A DNA stretch of 64,000 bases. Origin: JBOFCO01 sp051646105. Its GTDB lineage: Bacteria; Pseudomonadota; Alphaproteobacteria; Rhodobacterales; Rhodobacteraceae. A program made the translations under genes and the position numbers. Shown piece by piece: positions 26,172 through 35,176 of the stretch. The notes beneath the pieces are model-generated. The model made no database searches. It was not told the DNA's origin and saw only the letters and a program-made list of their open reading frames with translations. Numbering within the stretch: position 1 is the stretch's first letter; every line of letters starts with the position of its first letter. The stretch lies in assembly GCA_051646105.1 (NCBI GenBank), contig JBOFCO010000234.1, positions 1 through 64,000 on the forward strand. The letters run 5' to 3'.

Positions 26172-26864
26172 TCACGGGCGGAACGACTGTTGAACCTGAT
26201 CGAGGAATTCAGGTGCCATCGTCGCCCGGTTTCCGGAAGCGATCTGTCAGAGACCGTGGGTGTTTCGATCCGCACGCTGTATCGCGACATTGCATCGCTA
26301 AGGGCGCTTGGTGCCTGCATCGAGGGCGAACCGGGCATTGGCTATGTCCTGCGGTCCGGTTTTCTGCTACCCCCCGTGATGTTCACTGTCGAGGAAGTTG
26401 ACGCACTTATCCTGGGTTCGCGCTGGGTTGCCGACCGGGCCGACAAACCGTTGGCCGAAGCCGCACGCAGGGCCATGGCGCGGCTGACGGCGATCATGCC
26501 GGATGAACTGGCCAGACGTGTCGAGGCGCAGTATCTGGTCATCGGGCCGAACGACAGTCTGACACATGAAACGGTCGATATGACCGTCATCCGGCAGGCT
26601 ATTCATCTGGAACGCAGGCTGGGCATCCAGTACAGCGACGCGGATGGCAGGGCTTCGGAACGCATCATCTGGCCGTTTCTGATCAACTATTTCGACGGCG
26701 TCCGGCTGATTTCGGCATGGTGCGAGTTGCGGAATGACTTTCGCCATTTCCGGACCGACCGGATCGCATCACTGACGGAAATCGCATCCCGGTACCCGCA
26801 ACGGCGTCACGATCTTATCCGGCGGTGGAGAGAGATCGACCGTTGTGGTGCGGCGCTTATCTGA
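26169..26864 (+). CDS. YafY-type HTH/WYL transcriptional regulator
   Basis: The protein is about 231 aa. An HTH_11 domain covers about residues 3-55 (SRAERLLNLIEEFRCHRRPVSG, SVGVSIRTLYRDIASLRALG) and a WYL-type ligand domain covers about 125-225 (IIWPFLINYFDGVRLISAWCELRNDFRHFRTDRI). The start appears to be ATT at 26169 after GGAGGG; the first ordinary start is a TTG far upstream at 26070 with no matching sequence before it. These regulators often sense small metabolites or DNA damage signals. It sits between gmaS and an SgcJ-like gene. Confidence 0.8.
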   Translation: MSRAERLLNLIEEFRCHRRPVSGSDLSETVGVSIRTLYRDIASLRALGACIEGEPGIGYVLRSGFLLPPVMFTVEEVDALILGSRWVADRADKPLAEAARRAMARLTAIMPDELARRVEAQYLVIGPNDSLTHETVDMTVIRQAIHLERRLGIQYSDADGRASERIIWPFLINYFDGVRLISAWCELRNDFRHFRTDRIASLTEIASRYPQRRHDLIRRWREIDRCGAALI

Positions 26865-26924
26865 CTGCTGCCACTTTCTGACAGGCGGTTGGTCTAGCTT
26901 TCCCTGACAACCAGAGGAAAGCAG

Positions 26925-27416
26925 ATGCCGTCAAAGATCATTTTCCCGCTCATATGCCTGTCGTTCATGCTGTCCGGCGTGCCGTCAGCCCATGCCCAAT
27001 CCCAGACAGACGAAGGAACCGAAATAATGGACCACGCCCGGATTCAATCCGCCATCGATACGAACAACGCCGCTGTGGCCGCACAGGATATGGCGGGTAT
27101 TCTTGCCACATATGAACCTGATGCCGTGCTTGTCGTGCAGCCTGGAATACCCGTGCAAGGTACGTCTGCACTGCGCGAGGGCTTCGGCCAGTTCCTTGCG
27201 CTTGATCCACAGCTTGCCGTGACGGGACATGACATAGTTCAGGCAGGTGACATCGCGCTTCATACCTATACCTGGAAAATGTCGGGCAAAGCGCCTGATG
27301 GCACCGCGATCGAGCAGACCGGGTTGTCTGTCGTGGTGTTGCGCAGACAGGCAGACGGGCGGTGGCTGATGGTCATCGACAACCCGTTTGGCGATCACCT
27401 GCTGGGCAAGAGCTGA
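26925..27416 (+). CDS. Secreted SgcJ/EcaC-type (NTF2-like) protein
   Basis: The protein is 163 aa with a signal peptide cleaved after AHA at about residue 24, then an NTF2-like fold: DTNNAAVAAQDMAGILATYEPDAVLVVQPG, QGTSALREGFGQFLAL, ADGRWLMVIDNPFGD. Members are small enzymes or ligand-binding proteins without assigned chemistry here. The ATG follows AGAGGAAAG. It is 60 bases after the WYL regulator and probably its target. A role in amine breakdown cannot be claimed. Confidence 0.8.
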   Translation: MPSKIIFPLICLSFMLSGVPSAHAQSQTDEGTEIMDHARIQSAIDTNNAAVAAQDMAGILATYEPDAVLVVQPGIPVQGTSALREGFGQFLALDPQLAVTGHDIVQAGDIALHTYTWKMSGKAPDGTAIEQTGLSVVVLRRQADGRWLMVIDNPFGDHLLGKS

Positions 27417-27432
27417 CAGCTTTTGCTGATGC

Positions 27433-27467
27433 CGGTCCCGGTGCGCCTTGTTGGTGGTCCGGGACCG
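27433..27467 (+). terminator. Weak hairpin after the SgcJ-like gene
   Basis: A 9-bp perfect stem (CGGTCCCGG / CCGGGACCG) with a 17-base loop, starting 16 bases past the stop and followed by TTGGTTG. A weak terminator at best. A possible -35 (TTGACA, 27570-27575) lies further downstream, ahead of tmm. Confidence 0.35.
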
Positions 27468-27645
27468 TTGGTTGCTGGCTGGCTGCCGCTGTGTCTGCAG
27501 GTGTTGCCTGCCAAACGGCCAGACAACTGGTCATATGCCGATTTCAATGTTTACCATGAGGAAGAAGATTTGACACACACGCAACGCCTCTTTTAGGCTT
27601 TCCGGCAGAGCAGCGCGCGAACCCTGCCAGCATCCGGAGGTTTTC

Positions 27646-28989
27646 ATGAAGAAGAGAGTTGCAGTGATCGGTGCGGGGCCGTCCGGTCTTGCGCAGTTAC
27701 GGGCGTTTCAGTCGGCGCGGAACAAGGGCGCGGATATTCCGGAAATCGTCTGTTTTGAAAAGCAGGGCAACTGGGGTGGATTGTGGAACTACACGTGGCG
27801 CACCGGGCTGGATGAGCATGGCGAGCCTGTGCATTGCTCGATGTATCGCTACCTGTGGTCGAACGGACCGAAAGAGGGTCTGGAATTTGCCGACTATTCT
27901 TTCGAGGAACATTTCGGCAAACAGATCGCCAGCTATCCGCCGCGGGCCGTTCTGTTCGACTATATCGAAGGCCGGGTGAAAAAGGCGGGCGTGCGCGACT
28001 GGATCAGGTTCCATACGCCGGTGCGCTTTGTCCGCTACGATCAGGCGAAGGGTAATTTCACCGTCACCGCGCACGATATGGTCAACGACCGGATGTATGA
28101 GGAAGAGTTCGACAACGTCATCGTATGTTCGGGCCATTTCTCGGTGCCGAACGTCCCCGAATACCCCGGTTTTTCCAAATTCGGCGGGCGCGTCCTGCAT
28201 GCCCATGATTTCCGCGACGCGATGGAGTTCAAGGGCAAGGACCTGCTTCTGCTCGGGTCATCCTATTCGGCAGAGGATATCGGTTCGCAGTGCTGGAAAT
28301 ACGGTGCGAAATCGATCACCGTCGCCTATCGCAACGCGCCAATGGGATACAACTGGCCCGACAACTGGAAAGAGGTGCCAAAGCTGGAACGGGTGGATGA
28401 AACCACCGCCTATTTTGCCGACGGCACCAGCAAAAAGGTCGACGCGATCATCCTGTGTACGGGATACAAGCACCACTTCCCCTTCCTGCCCGACGACCTG
28501 CGCCTGAAAACCGCGAACCGGCTGGCCACCGCCGATCTGTATAAGGGCGTGGTCTGGGTGCATAATCCCAAGCTGTTCTATGTCGGCATGCAGGACCAGT
28601 GGTTCACCTTCAACATGTTCGACGCGCAGGCGTGGTGGGTGCGCGACGCGATCATGGGACGGATTGCCATCCCTTCCGACAAGAAGCTGTTGCAGAAAGA
28701 CGTAACGGATCGCGTGGCGGGTGAGGATGCCGGTGAGGATGCGCATGACGCCATCCACTATCAAGGCGATTATGTGAAGGAACTGATTGCCGAAACCGAC
28801 TACCCAACTTTTGATGTCGATGGGGCCTGCGAAGCCTTCTACGAGTGGAAGGAACACAAGAAGCAGGACATCATGGCCTTCCGCAACCATGCCTATCGTT
28901 CGGTCATCACCGGCACCATGGCACCGGTGCATCATACACCGTGGAAGGACGCGCTGGAGGATTCCATGGAAAGCTATCTGAAGAACTGA
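27646..28989 (+). CDS. tmm: Trimethylamine monooxygenase
   Basis: The protein is 447 aa. FAD motif GAGPSG at residues 9-14, FMO signature FGGRVLHAHDF at 179-189 fitting FxGxxxHxxx[YF], and an NADPH motif LLGSSYSAEDIG at about 202-213, with Tyr207 in the position reported to be important in bacterial Tmm. It oxidises TMA to TMAO with NADPH and O2, and in related bacteria also dimethylsulfide to DMSO. Start ATG at 27646 follows CGGAGGTTTTC. It has its own terminator and lies just upstream of a permease and the dmm genes. Confidence 0.95.
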   Translation: MKKRVAVIGAGPSGLAQLRAFQSARNKGADIPEIVCFEKQGNWGGLWNYTWRTGLDEHGEPVHCSMYRYLWSNGPKEGLEFADYSFEEHFGKQIASYPPRAVLFDYIEGRVKKAGVRDWIRFHTPVRFVRYDQAKGNFTVTAHDMVNDRMYEEEFDNVIVCSGHFSVPNVPEYPGFSKFGGRVLHAHDFRDAMEFKGKDLLLLGSSYSAEDIGSQCWKYGAKSITVAYRNAPMGYNWPDNWKEVPKLERVDETTAYFADGTSKKVDAIILCTGYKHHFPFLPDDLRLKTANRLATADLYKGVVWVHNPKLFYVGMQDQWFTFNMFDAQAWWVRDAIMGRIAIPSDKKLLQKDVTDRVAGEDAGEDAHDAIHYQGDYVKELIAETDYPTFDVDGACEAFYEWKEHKKQDIMAFRNHAYRSVITGTMAPVHHTPWKDALEDSMESYLKN

Positions 28990-29007
28990 CCGGAAATTCG
29001 GCGACAG

Positions 29008-29042
29008 AAAGGCCCCGGAAACTGCCGGGGCCTTTTCTTTTT
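29008..29042 (+). terminator. Rho-independent terminator after tmm
   Basis: Stem AAAGGCCCCGG / CCGGGGCCTTT with a 6-base loop, followed by TCTTTTT, 19 bases past the tmm stop. Shows tmm is transcribed as a single gene. Confidence 0.9.
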
Positions 29043-29349
29043 GCAGGTTAAAAACAGATGTGGGTTCCAAGCTAACACTAGGAAACAATTTTTCGCCTAA
29101 ATTAAAATTTTCTCGCAAACATGCCGCGCCCGTGCTTTCTTTCGCGTATCGGGTCGTCGGAGATACCCGCAGGTGGGTTGCCGAAGGCCCGATCGAAGGG
29201 GATGCGGGAACAAGGAGATGGCTCAAGGCCGCTGCGGGCGACGCAGGGCCTGCCCATGCCGGATCAATCAGACATCGAAGCGCGGCATCTTGGCCATCCG
29301 CAAGCGGAAGCCATTCGCATAAGCCGCCGGTTCAACAGGAGTGAGGGAA
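29043..29349 (+). other. Gap between tmm terminator and APC permease
   Basis: No convincing gene in about 300 bases. It contains the half site TTTTCTCGCAAAC (29108-29120), similar to the first half of the dmmD-upstream palindrome, an AT-rich stretch at 29085-29120 that may hold the promoter, and the AGGAG before the permease ATG. Confidence 0.6.
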
Positions 29350-31137
29350 ATGACAACGACGGAATACGTGTCGGGGGAACACGCTTCGGGCCAGATGGTC
29401 CGGGCGCTCGACTGGAAGGGTGCGTTCTGGGTTGCGGCGGGTGTGCCGCCACTGGTGTTGTTTTCGATCGGCGGCATTGCAGGAACCACCGGAAAGCTGG
29501 CCTTTCTGGTCTGGATCATCTCGATGGTGATGGGCTTTCTGCAAAGCTTCACCTATGCGGAAATGGCCGGGATGTTCGGCAACAAATCCGGCGGTACCTC
29601 CGTTTATGGCGCTACGGCCTGGCTGCGCTACTCCAAGCTGATCGCGCCGCTGTCGGTCTGGTGCAACTGGTTCGCCTGGTCGCCGGTGCTGTCTTTGGGC
29701 TGCGCGATAGCAGCGGGCTATATCCTGAACGCGCTGTTCCCGATCCCGCTTGCCGAAAGTCAGCAGGTTGTGGACTGGATCGCCGCGAATATCGGCAGCT
29801 ACACGGCGGAAACCCAATCGGTCGTCGACTATATCAAGGCGAATGCGGGGACCGGCGTCGAGGACGCCATCAAGGCCGTTGCCGCAGCCGACGGTGTCGC
29901 AGCCCTTACCCCGGCCTTCCGGGTATGGGAGGCCTTCAACATCACTATCCCCGGCCTTGGCACGCTGCACTTCAACTCAACCTTCATCATCGGCGTCCTT
30001 CTGATGCTGCTCATCCTTCTGATCCAGCATCGTGGCATCGCATCGACCGCGAGTGCGCAGAAATGGCTGGCGATCATAGTGCTTGTGCCGCTGCTGCTGG
30101 TTGGGCTTGTGCCGATCTTTACCGGCGCAATCAATTCAGCCAATGTCACCAACCTGCTGCCGCCAACCGCAGCCTATTCCGGCGTGGACGGGGAGTGGAA
30201 CATTGGCGGCTGGACGCTGTTCCTTGGCGGGCTCTATATCGCGGCCTGGTCGACGTACGGCTTTGAAACCGCAGTCTGCTATACCCGCGAACTGAAGGAC
30301 CCGCGGCGCGATACTTTCCGGGCGATCTTCTATTCGGGGCTGCTGTGCTGCGTCTTCTTCTTCCTGATCCCGTACTCGTTCCAGGGTGTTCTGGGTATGG
30401 AAGGCATGCTGGCGACCGGCATCGTCGACGGCACCGGCATCGGTGAAGCGCTTGGCAACATGATTGGCGGCGGCAAGGTCGTTACCCAGATCTTCGTGAT
30501 CCTGATGATCCTTGCGCTGTTCCTGGCGATCATGACCGCGATGGCGGGGTCGTCGCGCACGCTGTACCAGGGTTCCCGCGATGGATGGCTGCCGAAATAT
30601 CTGGGCGACCTGAACAGCCACGGCGCCCCGTCCAAGGCGATGTGGACCGACTTCGGCTTCAACGTCATCCTGCTGGCGCTGGCATCCGACATTGTGGGCT
30701 ACTTCTATGTGCTCGCCATTTCCAACGTCGGTTACATCCTCTTCAACTTCCTGAACCTGAATGCCGGGTGGATCCACCGCATCGATTCGCCACATATGGA
30801 TCGCCCGTGGAAAGCACCCGGTTGGCTGATCGGGTTGAACACCATCCTTGCTTTCGTGAATGCCCTTTTTCTGGGCGCAGGTGCAAAGGTATGGGGTTAT
30901 GAAAACGCGCTGTGGTCAGGGCTGGCTTTCGCGGCTTTGATCTTCCCCGTGTTCTGGTATCGCCACTATTTGCAGGATGGCGGCAGGTTCCCGAAGGAGG
31001 CCTATGACGATCTTGGCCTGAAAGAAGGCGATCTTGGCGAGCGCAGGGCCGGGATGCTGCCTTATCTGGCACTGTTGGCTGGTGCCGCTGTGGTGCTGTG
31101 GGCAAACTGGTTCTTTGTCCTGCCAACCCCAGGCTGA
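29350..31137 (+). CDS. Second APC-superfamily permease, probable TMA/TMAO/DMA transporter
   Basis: The protein is 595 aa with about twelve membrane helices (GIAGTTGKLAFLVWIISMVMGF, GCAIAAGYILNALF, AWSTYGFETAVCYTRELKDPRRD) plus a large loop at about 145-190 containing amphipathic repeats. The FETAVCYTRE core and SSRTLYQGSRDGWLPKYLG are APC-type. It is enclosed between tmm and dmmDABC, which argues for uptake of a methylated amine; note that marine roseobacters often use an ABC importer (TmoXWV) at this place and none is visible here. Start ATG at 29350 follows AGGAGTGAGGG. Confidence 0.85.
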   Translation: MTTTEYVSGEHASGQMVRALDWKGAFWVAAGVPPLVLFSIGGIAGTTGKLAFLVWIISMVMGFLQSFTYAEMAGMFGNKSGGTSVYGATAWLRYSKLIAPLSVWCNWFAWSPVLSLGCAIAAGYILNALFPIPLAESQQVVDWIAANIGSYTAETQSVVDYIKANAGTGVEDAIKAVAAADGVAALTPAFRVWEAFNITIPGLGTLHFNSTFIIGVLLMLLILLIQHRGIASTASAQKWLAIIVLVPLLLVGLVPIFTGAINSANVTNLLPPTAAYSGVDGEWNIGGWTLFLGGLYIAAWSTYGFETAVCYTRELKDPRRDTFRAIFYSGLLCCVFFFLIPYSFQGVLGMEGMLATGIVDGTGIGEALGNMIGGGKVVTQIFVILMILALFLAIMTAMAGSSRTLYQGSRDGWLPKYLGDLNSHGAPSKAMWTDFGFNVILLALASDIVGYFYVLAISNVGYILFNFLNLNAGWIHRIDSPHMDRPWKAPGWLIGLNTILAFVNALFLGAGAKVWGYENALWSGLAFAALIFPVFWYRHYLQDGGRFPKEAYDDLGLKEGDLGERRAGMLPYLALLAGAAVVLWANWFFVLPTPG

Positions 31138-31150
31138 GTGTGAAGGATCC

Positions 31151-31177
31151 AAAAAGGGGGCTTCGGCCCCCTTTTTT
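31151..31177 (+). terminator. Rho-independent terminator after APC permease
   Basis: Stem AAAAAGGGGGC / GCCCCCTTTTT around a TTCG loop, 13 bases past the stop. A strong terminator; dmmDABC must therefore start at its own promoter. Confidence 0.92.
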
Positions 31178-31189
31178 GCTGGTCAGATG

Positions 31190-31205
31190 TTTTCTCACAA
31201 GAAAA
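31190..31205. promoter_or_regulatory. Palindrome upstream of dmmD
   Basis: TTTTCTCACAAGAAAA is a perfect 6-4-6 inverted repeat 81 bases upstream of dmmD. It has the same TTTTCT-N4-RGAAAA layout as the site between mgsA and the permease operon. Confidence 0.5.
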
Positions 31206-31286
31206 TATGTTGAACTTCATTATTGATTTCCGTCGCAACTCCCCACAGACTTGGCGAAAATCACATGAGAAACGGGGAGCCCGCAG

Positions 31287-32426
31287 ATGACCAATTCATG
31301 GCGTTTTTCGACCCTGATCGACCGCCACCGTGCCCTGGGGTCGGATCTGGAAGACTGGAGCGGCATGGGCACCGCATGGTCCTATTCCAAGGGTGACCCG
31401 GATGCCGAATACATGGCGATCCGCACCAAGGCGGGGCTGATGGATGTGTCTGGGCTGAAGAAGGTGCATATCACCGGCCATGCGGCCAGCCACATCATCG
31501 ACCGGGCCACAACGCGCGATCCGGAAAAGCTGATGCCCGGGCGCGCGATCTATGCGTCGATGCTGAACGACGCGGGCAAGTTCGTGGACGATTGCATCAT
31601 CTACCGGATGGGGCCGAACTCTTACACCGTCGTCCACGGCTCCGGTCAGGGGCATGAGCAGTTGACGATGGCAGCAACCGGGCGGGATGTTTCGCTGCGG
31701 TTTGACGACAACCTGCACGACCTGTCTTTGCAAGGCCCGCTGGCGGTGGATTATCTGGAAAAGCATATCCCCGGTGTCCGCGCGCTGCCCTACATGAGCC
31801 ATATGCCGGCATCGCTGTTCGGCAAGCCGATCACCCTGTCACGCACCGGCTATACCGGCGAGCGGGGCTATGAAATCTTCGTTCGTGGCCAGGATGCTGT
31901 AGAGGTCTGGGACCGTATTCTGGACGAAGGGAAATCGATGGGCATCATCCCCTGCCGTTTCACCACGCTGGATATGTTGCGCACCGAAAGCTATTTGCTG
32001 TTCTTCCCCTTCGACAATTCGGAAATGTACCCGTTCGAAGACGAAGGCCCCGGCGATACGCTTTGGGAACTCGGGCTCGACTTTACCGTTACACCCGGCA
32101 AGACCGGCTTCCGCGGAGCGGAGGAGCACTACCGCCTGAAGGGCAAGGAACGCTTCAAGATCTGGGGCCTGAAGCTGGAGGGCAAGAATGTTCCCGGCAA
32201 CGGCGCACCGGTGTTCCGCGACGGGAAAAAGGTCGGTGTGGTTACGCAGGCGATGTATTCGCCGCTGAACAAGCACAACATCGCCATTGCCCGACTGCCG
32301 GTTGACTGTGCGAATGACGGCACCAAACTGGAAGTGCGCTGCGGCACGCATGGGCCCATCGCAGCAACCACCCATTCGATGCCCTTCTTCGACCCCGAAA
32401 AAAAGCGCCGGACGGCAAAGGGCTGA
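31287..32426 (+). CDS. dmmD: Aminomethyltransferase-like protein DmmD (GcvT family)
   Basis: The protein is 379 aa of the GcvT family. It has MDVSGLKKVHITGHAASHIIDRATTRD, GKFVDDCIIYRMGPNSYTVVHGSG, SLQGPLAVDYLEKHIPG, SRTGYTGERGYEIFV and a C-terminal barrel (FKIWGLKLEGKNVPGNGAPVF). It probably moves the C1 unit released from dimethylamine to tetrahydrofolate. First of dmmDABC, with the ATG after GGGGAGCCC. The gap to dmmA is 86 bases. Confidence 0.88.
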   Translation: MTNSWRFSTLIDRHRALGSDLEDWSGMGTAWSYSKGDPDAEYMAIRTKAGLMDVSGLKKVHITGHAASHIIDRATTRDPEKLMPGRAIYASMLNDAGKFVDDCIIYRMGPNSYTVVHGSGQGHEQLTMAATGRDVSLRFDDNLHDLSLQGPLAVDYLEKHIPGVRALPYMSHMPASLFGKPITLSRTGYTGERGYEIFVRGQDAVEVWDRILDEGKSMGIIPCRFTTLDMLRTESYLLFFPFDNSEMYPFEDEGPGDTLWELGLDFTVTPGKTGFRGAEEHYRLKGKERFKIWGLKLEGKNVPGNGAPVFRDGKKVGVVTQAMYSPLNKHNIAIARLPVDCANDGTKLEVRCGTHGPIAATTHSMPFFDPEKKRRTAKG

Positions 32427-32512
32427 ACCGCATCACTGTTCCGGTCGGGGCCAGTCGGCGCGGACAGGGGCCTTGACCGGGGCAGGATGCGGACCATGAC
32501 GGACAGGAACGA

Positions 32513-33130
32513 ATGACCAAGACGGAATTTCCACCCTCGATCAAAAGCCGCCCGGTCTATGGCGTGCTTGAACCGCGCCCCGGACACCAGCACCTGATCG
32601 TCGCCGACGGCGAAGGTGCCGATGCCGTGACCGACCTTGTGGGCAGGGTCGAAGACCACGCCGCTATGCTGGCCGCCGCGCATATCCTTTACACGCCGGG
32701 ACCGAACGGCACCGATCTCTCCACCCGGCTGGAAGCGCTGGGCGCCGCGCAGTTCTTTCGCGCTCCGTCGATCCCCACGCTGCTGCCACGCCTGCAAAGG
32801 GTCTTGTCCGATGCCCATATGGGCACGCAATTCTATCTGGCTGGTACGGAAGGGCTGATCGGGCAGGCAGAACGCGAAGTCATGCAGACCGGCTTTCCCT
32901 TTGCCGCGATCCAGAAGGAACATCGCGGATCGACCGTGCGCCGGGTGCAATGTGTGCATTGCAAGGGCATCACCGAAAATGTCGCGACCGACCCGTTCAA
33001 GTGCAGCCACTGTGGGTTGATGCTGTTTGTGCGGGATCACTACTCCCGCCGCCTTGCCGCTTTTCAGGGGGTGAACATCGATGCCGAGGAACCCGGCAAT
33101 ATCCCCCAGCCGGTGGTGAGGTTCACATGA
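32513..33130 (+). CDS. dmmA: Dimethylamine monooxygenase subunit DmmA
   Basis: The protein is 205 aa. The C-terminal part contains VQCVHCKGITENVATDPFKCSHCGLMLFVRDHYS, a four-Cys zinc- or iron-binding ribbon followed by a motif conserved among DmmA proteins. It is one of three subunits needed to oxidise dimethylamine to monomethylamine and formaldehyde. Start ATG at 32513 follows GGACAGGAACG. Its stop overlaps the dmmB ATG as ATGA. Confidence 0.85.
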   Translation: MTKTEFPPSIKSRPVYGVLEPRPGHQHLIVADGEGADAVTDLVGRVEDHAAMLAAAHILYTPGPNGTDLSTRLEALGAAQFFRAPSIPTLLPRLQRVLSDAHMGTQFYLAGTEGLIGQAEREVMQTGFPFAAIQKEHRGSTVRRVQCVHCKGITENVATDPFKCSHCGLMLFVRDHYSRRLAAFQGVNIDAEEPGNIPQPVVRFT

Positions 33131-34089
33131 GCGGCGGGGCAAAACTGCAAGTCCGCGTGGCCGAGGTGGTCGAGGTCAACGACCTGATAAAGCGCTTTCG
33201 TTTCGTGCCGCGTGATGGTGGGCAGCTTCCGGCGTTTTCCGGTGGCGCGCATACCGTGGTCGAGATGGACGACAACGGCACCCGCCGCCTGAACCCCTAT
33301 TCGCTGATGAGCGATCCGGAAGACCGGAGCGGCTACGAAATCTCTGTCCGGCGCGACGATCAGGGGCGGGGCGGATCGCTCTACATGCACCGCCACGTCA
33401 AACCAGGCATGGATATGGTGCTGTCACATCCGGTCAATCTTTTCCCTCTCGACAACCGGGCGAAGAAGCATCTGATGATTGCGGGCGGCATCGGCATCAC
33501 GCCGTTCCTTGCCCAGATCGCGCAGCTTTCGCATTTCGGCGGCAGGTTCGAGCTGCATTATTCCGCCCGCTCGCGCCCGCTGGGTGCCTATATGGACCGT
33601 CTGACTGCGACGCATCCCACCTCGGTGCATTGTTACTTTGATGACGACAAGCAGATGATCGACCTGTCGCGCATCCTGTCGATGCAGCCGATGGGCACAC
33701 ATCTTTATGTCTGCGGGCCAAAGGGAATGATCGGCTGGGTTCTGTCCACCGCCGAAAGGATGGGCTGGCCTGCCAAGGCCCTGCATCACGAGGAATTCCT
33801 TGCCCCCGGAACCGGCCTGCCCTTTACCGTCGAACTGGCGGCATCGGGCAAGGTGCTGACCGTTGGCACCACGCAATCCCTGCTGGAGGCGATCGAGGCA
33901 GCGGGTGTGGATGCGCCCTATCTGTGCCGGGGCGGGGCCTGCGGGCAATGCGAAACCAATGTGATCCGCTGCGACGGCACCATCCTGCACCGCGACCACT
34001 GGCTGACGCCGGAGGAACAGGCGGCAGGGCAGAAGATCATGCCTTGTGTATCGCGGTTCGAGGGCAGGACCCTCGTCATTGACCGATAG
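33127..34089 (+). CDS. dmmB: Dimethylamine monooxygenase reductase subunit DmmB
   Basis: The protein is 320 aa of the phthalate-dioxygenase-reductase type: FMN-binding RLNPYSLMSDPEDRSGYEISVRRD, NAD-binding HLMIAGGIGITPFLAQIAQL and HLYVCGPKGMIGWVL, then a C-terminal plant-type [2Fe-2S] ferredoxin with CRGGACGQCETNV and a fourth Cys in KIMPC. It passes electrons from NAD(P)H to DmmC. ATGA overlap with dmmA. Confidence 0.92.
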   Translation: MSGGAKLQVRVAEVVEVNDLIKRFRFVPRDGGQLPAFSGGAHTVVEMDDNGTRRLNPYSLMSDPEDRSGYEISVRRDDQGRGGSLYMHRHVKPGMDMVLSHPVNLFPLDNRAKKHLMIAGGIGITPFLAQIAQLSHFGGRFELHYSARSRPLGAYMDRLTATHPTSVHCYFDDDKQMIDLSRILSMQPMGTHLYVCGPKGMIGWVLSTAERMGWPAKALHHEEFLAPGTGLPFTVELAASGKVLTVGTTQSLLEAIEAAGVDAPYLCRGGACGQCETNVIRCDGTILHRDHWLTPEEQAAGQKIMPCVSRFEGRTLVIDR

Positions 34090-34098
34090 GAGAGGAAG

Positions 34099-35169
34099 AT
34101 GAGCCTCGATTTCAGGCCCGGTGCGTTCAGCGAGTTTTTCCGCGACGAAACTTTCCGCGATGATTTCACCTATCGCAATTCGGCCGAGGGCATCCGCCGC
34201 TTTCCGTTCCCGTTTGACCGCGACGACTACATGTATTCGGTCAACATGGAACCGCATGTGTCGGGGCGAAAGGGATCGGTTTTCGAACACGCCTTCGATG
34301 TCGATGAACATTACGTCGCCGAAATGATCGACCGCGCCAAGGTTCTGGCCGAAGATCCGCTGCGCTGTCAGTCGCTGCCGCACATGGCGCTGGCGGGTTG
34401 GGATCTGCTGGAACTCATCATGGAATCCAAGGCGCGGGACTATCCGCAGTGGTTCAGCCTTGAACAGAACGGTAACCGCTGGCGCTGGATCAACCGACCC
34501 TTGGGCATCGATCACAGCTTTACCTTCCTTGACGACTCCACGCTGCCGTATGGCCCGTTCGAATACATCACCCGCCAGACCCAGGGCGACTTCACCCTTC
34601 AGGACGAACGCGACAACGATCTGTGGATGGATGCCGGCATCGCCACATCGCAGGCCGACTGGTCGGTGGATTTCGACATCGGGATGAGCTTCATGGAATG
34701 GCACGCCCCGGTGCCGCTGGCGCACGAAAAGGGCGTGTTCGACCGGGCGCTGAAATTTCTGCTGAAATTGCAGCATGGGTCACCTGTCCGGCGTTTCAAC
34801 TGGACGATGACGGTAAACCCGTTGCTGGACACGGCACCCGAAACCTATCCGAAATGGGGGCCGACGCGCACGACGCTGACGCAGGCCAATATGGGTGACA
34901 AGATGCACCTGCGGGTCGAATTGCAGGCCCTGTTCCGGCTGCCGCGGTCTAACGCCATCGCCTTTTCGATCCGCTGCTACCTTGGCAAGTTCGAGGAGCT
35001 GGTGACGGTGCCAAAATGGGGCCGTCGTCTGCACCGGGTGGTGCGCGATCTGCATCCCGATCTGGCGGCCTACAAGGGTTTCCTCCGCAACCGGGATGCG
35101 ATGGCCGAATGGCTGTCAAAGTATGATGACGGCAAGCCGACATCGCCCGGTTGGTGGCCAGAGGATTGA
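34099..35169 (+). CDS. dmmC: Dimethylamine monooxygenase haem-dependent subunit DmmC (DUF3445)
   Basis: The protein is 356 aa of the DUF3445 family. Its opening LDFRPGAFSEFFRDETFRDDFTYRNS, FSLEQNGNRWRWINRPLGIDHSFTFL, MSFMEWHAPVPLAHEKGVFDRALKFL and FRLPRSNAIAFSIRCYLGKFEEL are family blocks. DmmC is the probable oxygen-activating haem subunit. It begins 9 bases after dmmB. Oxygen dependence links it to the trHb downstream of tdm. Confidence 0.88.
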   Translation: MSLDFRPGAFSEFFRDETFRDDFTYRNSAEGIRRFPFPFDRDDYMYSVNMEPHVSGRKGSVFEHAFDVDEHYVAEMIDRAKVLAEDPLRCQSLPHMALAGWDLLELIMESKARDYPQWFSLEQNGNRWRWINRPLGIDHSFTFLDDSTLPYGPFEYITRQTQGDFTLQDERDNDLWMDAGIATSQADWSVDFDIGMSFMEWHAPVPLAHEKGVFDRALKFLLKLQHGSPVRRFNWTMTVNPLLDTAPETYPKWGPTRTTLTQANMGDKMHLRVELQALFRLPRSNAIAFSIRCYLGKFEELVTVPKWGRRLHRVVRDLHPDLAAYKGFLRNRDAMAEWLSKYDDGKPTSPGWWPED

Positions 35170-35176
35170 TGCCACG

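Noticed and set aside
29121..30266. Open frame of 381 codons overlapping the second APC permease
   Set aside because: Another frame of the permease gene with no family motif.
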